Part shown: positions 4,838-6,857 of the stretch, in pieces | Numbering within the stretch: position 1 is the first letter of the stretch | Layout: the number at the start of each line of letters is the position of its first letter | Assembly (NCBI GenBank): GCA_900555705.1 | Contig: USLV01000067.1 | Coordinates: forward strand, 1-6,857 | Source of the DNA: an uncultured Oscillospiraceae bacterium | GTDB taxonomy: Bacteria; Bacillota; Clostridia; Oscillospirales; Acutalibacteraceae | Direction: 5' to 3' | Length of the DNA: 6,857 bases | Translations under genes and position numbers: made by a program | The notes under the pieces: generated by a model | What the model saw: the letters and a program-made list of their open reading frames with translations, nothing else | Told to the model about the DNA's origin: nothing | Database searches by the model: none

Positions 4838-6857
4838 TCAGGTGTCGAAGAGGCTGAGCTGTGTCCCCTCCTGCGCGGGCGGACGGCGGCGAATCCGGAC
4901 GGCTTCCAGCGTCGGGATTTCCCCGCAAAACCGGGAGGGCTCCTCGGCGGAGCCGAGCAGCAGCAGCCGTTCTTTGGCGCGGGTCATGCCGACAAAAAAC
5001 AGGCGGCGTTCCTCCTCGAGATCGGTGGGATGCCGCTCGGATTCCAGCGGGATCATTCCGCGGCGAACGCCGCAGAGGAATACGACCGGGAACTCAAGTC
5101 CCTTTGAGCCGTGGAGGGTCATCAGCGACACCGCACCGGCTGTATAGCTTTTGCCGCCGGCTCGACGGAGGTCATGTTCCTCTCCGAGCACCAGTCGCTC
5201 GAGCAGAGCGGGCATATCGGCTTGGAATACCGCCATCCGCATCAGCTTTTCCAGCGATTCGTTTCCGTCCTGCTGCTTCTCCTTCCAGAAGGCGGTCAGC
5301 AGCTTGAGCGGTTTTCCGCGACTGATCTCCGGCAGCAGCCGCTCCGCGTCCGCCAAAAACGGACGAAACGTTGGCTCCTCTACATACAGATCACGCAGCC
5401 GGTCAAGCAGCATGCGGACATCGCCGTCCGCTTCCGCCACCGTCCCTTCGGCTGCGGCAATCAAGTCAGCTGGACAGCGGTATATCTCCCGCAGGCAGAC
5501 ACGCAGGGCGGTGATATCCGATGGCTGTGTCCAGAAACGGAAGAAGCCGAGGGTACCGCGCACAGTGGGATCGGCAAGATAGTCCTCCCGTCCCGAGACA
5601 ATATAGGGGATACTCTCCTTTTTCAGACACTTTTCCAGAAGCGCAGCCTGACGATGGGTGCGATAGAGGACGGCGATGTCCGAGAAGGAGCGGATGACCG
5701 TTTCCTCCGGGAACGCGGCGAACGCGGCTTCGGCATCCATCATGTCCATGCCGCCGACCAGCCGGTTGATCTCCTTGGCAATGAAGATGGCCTCTGCCAG
5801 CTCGCTGTCCGTCTCCACCAGCGTCACCGGCGCGGCTGCGGGGCGCAGCGCCGTCAGCTGCCGCGTCGGACCCTCGTTATGCGAGATCAGTGCGAGTGCC
5901 GCCCGCAGGATCTCCGGCGAGGAGCGATAGTTTTGTAACAGGGTGATTCGCCGGGTATCCGGTCGGTCGGCGGACAGACGGTCGAAACAGCGGGCGTCCG
6001 CACCGCGGAAACCGTAGATCGACTGGTCGGGATCGCCAATGGCAAAAAGCTGTCCGCCGCGGCTCCACGCCTGGATTAAGCGGTATTGCACCGGGTTGAT
6101 ATCCTGAAATTCATCCACCAGCAGATGGGAAAAGCGCGACGGCTGCTCGCCGGACTCGGCTTCCGCCAGTGCCCGCAGGATCAGATCGTCGAAATCCATC
6201 GCACCGGCGGTGCGCAGTCGGTCTGTATAGGCCTCGCACACGGTTTCCGGACAGTCGGAATCCGCCGCCGGCAGACCATTTTTCCGCCGCGACACGGTTT
6301 GCAGCAGCTCCCGAGGCGCGAGACGAAGCGACTGCTCGTGCAAAACCTCTGCCGCGAGCTCCAGCGCCGCCGCCTCGTCGATCAGAACCGGCGTGTCCGC
6401 CCGTCCGGCAAGCAGCCGCAGGCTGATGGCATGGAAGGTACCAATGGTCATCGGCTTCGTTTTGCGCTTACCAAGGCGACTTTCCAGTCGCTCCCGCAGC
6501 TCAGCCGCCGCCTGATTGGTGAAGGTGACGGCGGCGATTTCAGCGGGACGGACGCCGTGCTCCACCAGCCAGGCGATCCGGGCGACCAGCGTCCGGGTTT
6601 TGCCGGTTCCCGGCCCGGCCGCCACCGCGATTGTCTGCTCTGCTGCCGTGACGGCGTCCCGCTGTTCCGGATTGAGCCCATCCAGCGGATCATTGGAGAC
6701 GATGGCTGCTTCCGATTCCACGGCCGTGGACTGCTGTTTCGGTTTCGGCGCGGTCGCTGTACGCCGGGGCGTCCGCTTTTTTGGTGGCTCCGCCGGACCG
6801 AACAGGCTGAGCTGGCCACTCAGCTCCTGGATTTCCGCAGGGGAGAGCAGCTGAATT
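4838..6857 (-). CDS. UvrD/PcrA-type superfamily 1 DNA helicase, 5' end beyond window
   Basis: ATP-driven 3'-5' DNA helicase of the UvrD/PcrA/Rep type, acting in repair or replication. Residues are counted from the in-frame GTG at 6721. Motifs in order: Q motif LNPEQRDAV (16-24), Walker A AGPGTGKT (35-42), Ia VTFTNQAAAELRER (65-78), Ib IGTFHA (93-98), II DEFQD (203-207), III GDPDQSIYGFRGA (229-241), IV QNYRS (263-267), V TLHGSKGLEF (535-544), VI FFVGMTRAKERL (575-586). The 2A/2B part is shorter than in UvrD or PcrA, and no C-terminal Tudor-like domain is present. The GTG has no Shine-Dalgarno, and the frame stays open for 45 more codons to the window edge, reading IQLLSPAEI, then SGQLSLFGP and a basic Pro/Lys/Arg linker, so the gene starts outside the window and probably has another N-terminal domain. 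QLSLF, a sliding-clamp-binding motif, occurs both there (6800-6814) and three residues from the C-terminus (4847-4861). Confidence 0.93.
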   Translation of the reverse strand, partial: IQLLSPAEIQELSGQLSLFGPAEPPKKRTPRRTATAPKPKQQSTAVESEAAIVSNDPLDGLNPEQRDAVTAAEQTIAVAAGPGTGKTRTLVARIAWLVEHGVRPAEIAAVTFTNQAAAELRERLESRLGKRKTKPMTIGTFHAISLRLLAGRADTPVLIDEAAALELAAEVLHEQSLRLAPRELLQTVSRRKNGLPAADSDCPETVCEAYTDRLRTAGAMDFDDLILRALAEAESGEQPSRFSHLLVDEFQDINPVQYRLIQAWSRGGQLFAIGDPDQSIYGFRGADARCFDRLSADRPDTRRITLLQNYRSSPEILRAALALISHNEGPTRQLTALRPAAAPVTLVETDSELAEAIFIAKEINRLVGGMDMMDAEAAFAAFPEETVIRSFSDIAVLYRTHRQAALLEKCLKKESIPYIVSGREDYLADPTVRGTLGFFRFWTQPSDITALRVCLREIYRCPADLIAAAEGTVAEADGDVRMLLDRLRDLYVEEPTFRPFLADAERLLPEISRGKPLKLLTAFWKEKQQDGNESLEKLMRMAVFQADMPALLERLVLGEEHDLRRAGGKSYTAGAVSLMTLHGSKGLEFPVVFLCGVRRGMIPLESERHPTDLEEERRLFFVGMTRAKERLLLLGSAEEPSRFCGEIPTLEAVRIRRRPPAQEGTQLSLFDT

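Noticed and set aside
6719..6721. GTG at 6721 as the helicase start
   Set aside because: No Shine-Dalgarno precedes it and the same frame continues upstream with protein-like sequence, including a clamp-binding motif.
6516..6854. Plus-strand and alternate minus-strand open frames overlapping the helicase 5' part (also 6448-6819)
   Set aside because: They overlap the helicase motifs in other frames, and their compositions (Ser/Arg/Pro-rich) are typical of shadow frames.

Overview
The window looks like a piece of a moderately GC-rich, strictly anaerobic Firmicutes genome, most likely a gut-type clostridium (Oscillospiraceae/Ruminococcaceae-like). This is inferred from gene content: a TatD-linked radical SAM protein, a DUF421-DUF4363 pair and an oxygen-sensitive class III ribonucleotide reductase, together with strong Shine-Dalgarno sequences and intrinsic terminators. 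No RNA gene, insertion sequence, CRISPR array or phage gene is visible.

Layout, left to right. Positions 1-588 (+) carry the C-terminal part of a TatD-associated radical SAM protein whose first ~54 bases do not read like the family. A hairpin at 591-626 separates it from a convergent minus-strand block. Reading that block in transcription order from the right: (i) a UvrD/PcrA-type superfamily 1 helicase (4838-6857), open to the right edge and so lacking its 5' end, closed by a terminator at 4787-4832; (ii) nrdD (2353-4704) and nrdG (1828-2334), driven by a consensus promoter at 4747-4775 overlapped by two NrdR-box-like sites and ended by a long hairpin at 1780-1825; (iii) a DUF421/YetF-type membrane protein gene (1006-1701) overlapping a DUF4363 gene (629-1009) by ATGA.

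How the genes work together. NrdD and NrdG form one system: NrdG uses S-adenosylmethionine and a [4Fe-4S] cluster to put a glycyl radical on NrdD, which then makes deoxynucleotides from ribonucleoside triphosphates without oxygen. The DUF421 and DUF4363 genes are translationally coupled and probably act together at the membrane. The helicase is a DNA repair or replication enzyme with two copies of a sliding-clamp-binding motif. The radical SAM protein belongs to a separate, plus-strand unit.

Most of the window is ordinary housekeeping content, and I see no clearly new multi-gene system. The best second looks are the duplicated operator/promoter of nrdD, the two QLSLF motifs bracketing the helicase together with its probable N-terminal fusion partner, and the abrupt loss of family similarity at the left end.
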